From Syntrophaceae bacterium UBA1163 (GTDB lineage: Bacteria; Desulfobacterota; BSN033; UBA1163): 14,994 bases of DNA. The DNA lies in assembly GCA_002311635.1 (NCBI GenBank), contig DBZJ01000189.1, forward strand, positions 1 through 14,994, given 5' to 3'. Below the pieces are notes generated by a model that saw nothing but the letters and a program-made list of their open reading frames with translations, had not been told where the DNA came from and made no database searches. Below, in pieces: positions 14,741 through 14,994 of the stretch (its first letter is position 1; the number at the start of each line of letters is the position of its first letter). A program made the translations under genes and the position numbers.

Positions 14741-14994
14741 ATGATCCGGGCGTTCAATAAACACTATCGTAAGGCTATCGATCTCATCGAGGACTCTTCG
14801 ACGAGTGAGAAGATGGAAATAGCAGAGAGGGTCATCGAATGGTTCCGGGAACTGCCCGAGGAGTATGTCATCTCCCTGGCCATGTTTTTCAATGAGGTCA
14901 TCGATGATCTTGGAGATGATAGTTTGGAAAAGATCAATTTAAGAGTGAAAGGGAAGAAGAAAGAGGAAAAGGAAGAGGAAGAAGAGGAGGAAGA
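14741..14994 (+). CDS. Unknown charged protein, 3' end outside window
   Basis: Starting at ATG 14741 the frame runs open to the window end (84 complete codons). AGGAGG at 14722-14727 precedes it at an unusually long 13-bp spacing, but no other in-frame start codon fits better. The first ~65 residues (MIRAFNKHYRKAIDLIEDSS..., EIAERVIEWFRELPEEYVISLAMFFNEVIDDL) look all-helical and acidic. They are followed by a low-complexity Lys/Glu run (VKGKKKEEKEEEEEEE) that continues past the window. I do not recognise a family. The promoter candidate upstream and good coding character support a real gene. Confidence 0.65.
   Translation, partial: MIRAFNKHYRKAIDLIEDSSTSEKMEIAERVIEWFRELPEEYVISLAMFFNEVIDDLGDDSLEKINLRVKGKKKEEKEEEEEEE

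Noticed and set aside
1..14994. CRISPR array or rRNA gene
   Set aside because: No regularly spaced repeats and no rRNA-like sequence seen anywhere in the window.

Overview
The window looks like part of the chromosome of a strictly anaerobic bacterium, most likely a deltaproteobacterium (Desulfobacterota) or a syntrophic relative. This rests on a glycyl-radical-enzyme module, a molybdenum hydroxylase, a fumarate-reductase-type flavoprotein and a DUF1015 gene. That is an inference from gene content; no rRNA or other taxonomic marker is present.

Layout. (1) 1-9441, all on the + strand, is a catabolic-looking gene cluster. It holds the 3' end of an FAD-dependent fumarate reductase/succinate dehydrogenase-type flavoprotein, then a three-subunit xanthine-dehydrogenase-family hydroxylase in the order FAD subunit, 2x[2Fe-2S] subunit, molybdopterin subunit. 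These are followed by a pyruvate-formate-lyase-like glycyl radical enzyme (GRE) homologue, its radical-SAM activase, and two tandem short-chain dehydrogenases (SDRs). From 576 on the gaps are short or overlapping, so one operon is likely. (2) 9442-9720 is non-coding and carries a perfect 18-bp palindrome. (3) 9721-11152, on the - strand, holds a LolA-like outer-membrane lipoprotein-sorting protein and a small exported protein. (4) 11287-11855 holds an N-terminally truncated tyrosine recombinase whose reading frame runs into the 3' end of a tRNA-Leu(CAA) gene on the opposite strand, the usual look of an old integration site. (5) 12026-13267 encodes a DUF1015 protein, followed by a 617-bp stretch without a convincing gene. 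(6) 13885-14646 encodes an exported NlpC/P60-like (DUF1460-like) protein, followed by the start of an unknown charged protein cut by the window end.

The main point of interest is that several proteins of the cluster keep an intact fold and reading frame but have lost residues that define catalysis in their families. The GRE homologue has threonine where the radical-bearing glycine belongs (RVATYSAYF instead of RV[SA]GYSAYF), no glycine at all in its last 57 residues, and GCFQ in place of the usual GCVE around the thiyl cysteine. A complete-looking activase is nevertheless encoded 5 bp downstream. The second SDR has lost the TGxxxGxG nucleotide motif, the NAG motif and the catalytic lysine (YxxxM), beside a first SDR that keeps most of these. 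This recalls the active/pseudoenzyme SDR pair BbsC/BbsD of anaerobic toluene degradation. The molybdopterin subunit has RSFD where RGFG is usual. The cluster could be a pathway for an aromatic or heterocyclic compound built with a repurposed, radical-less GRE scaffold, or a GRE that gets its glycyl radical from a separate protein. The substrate cannot be read from the sequence.
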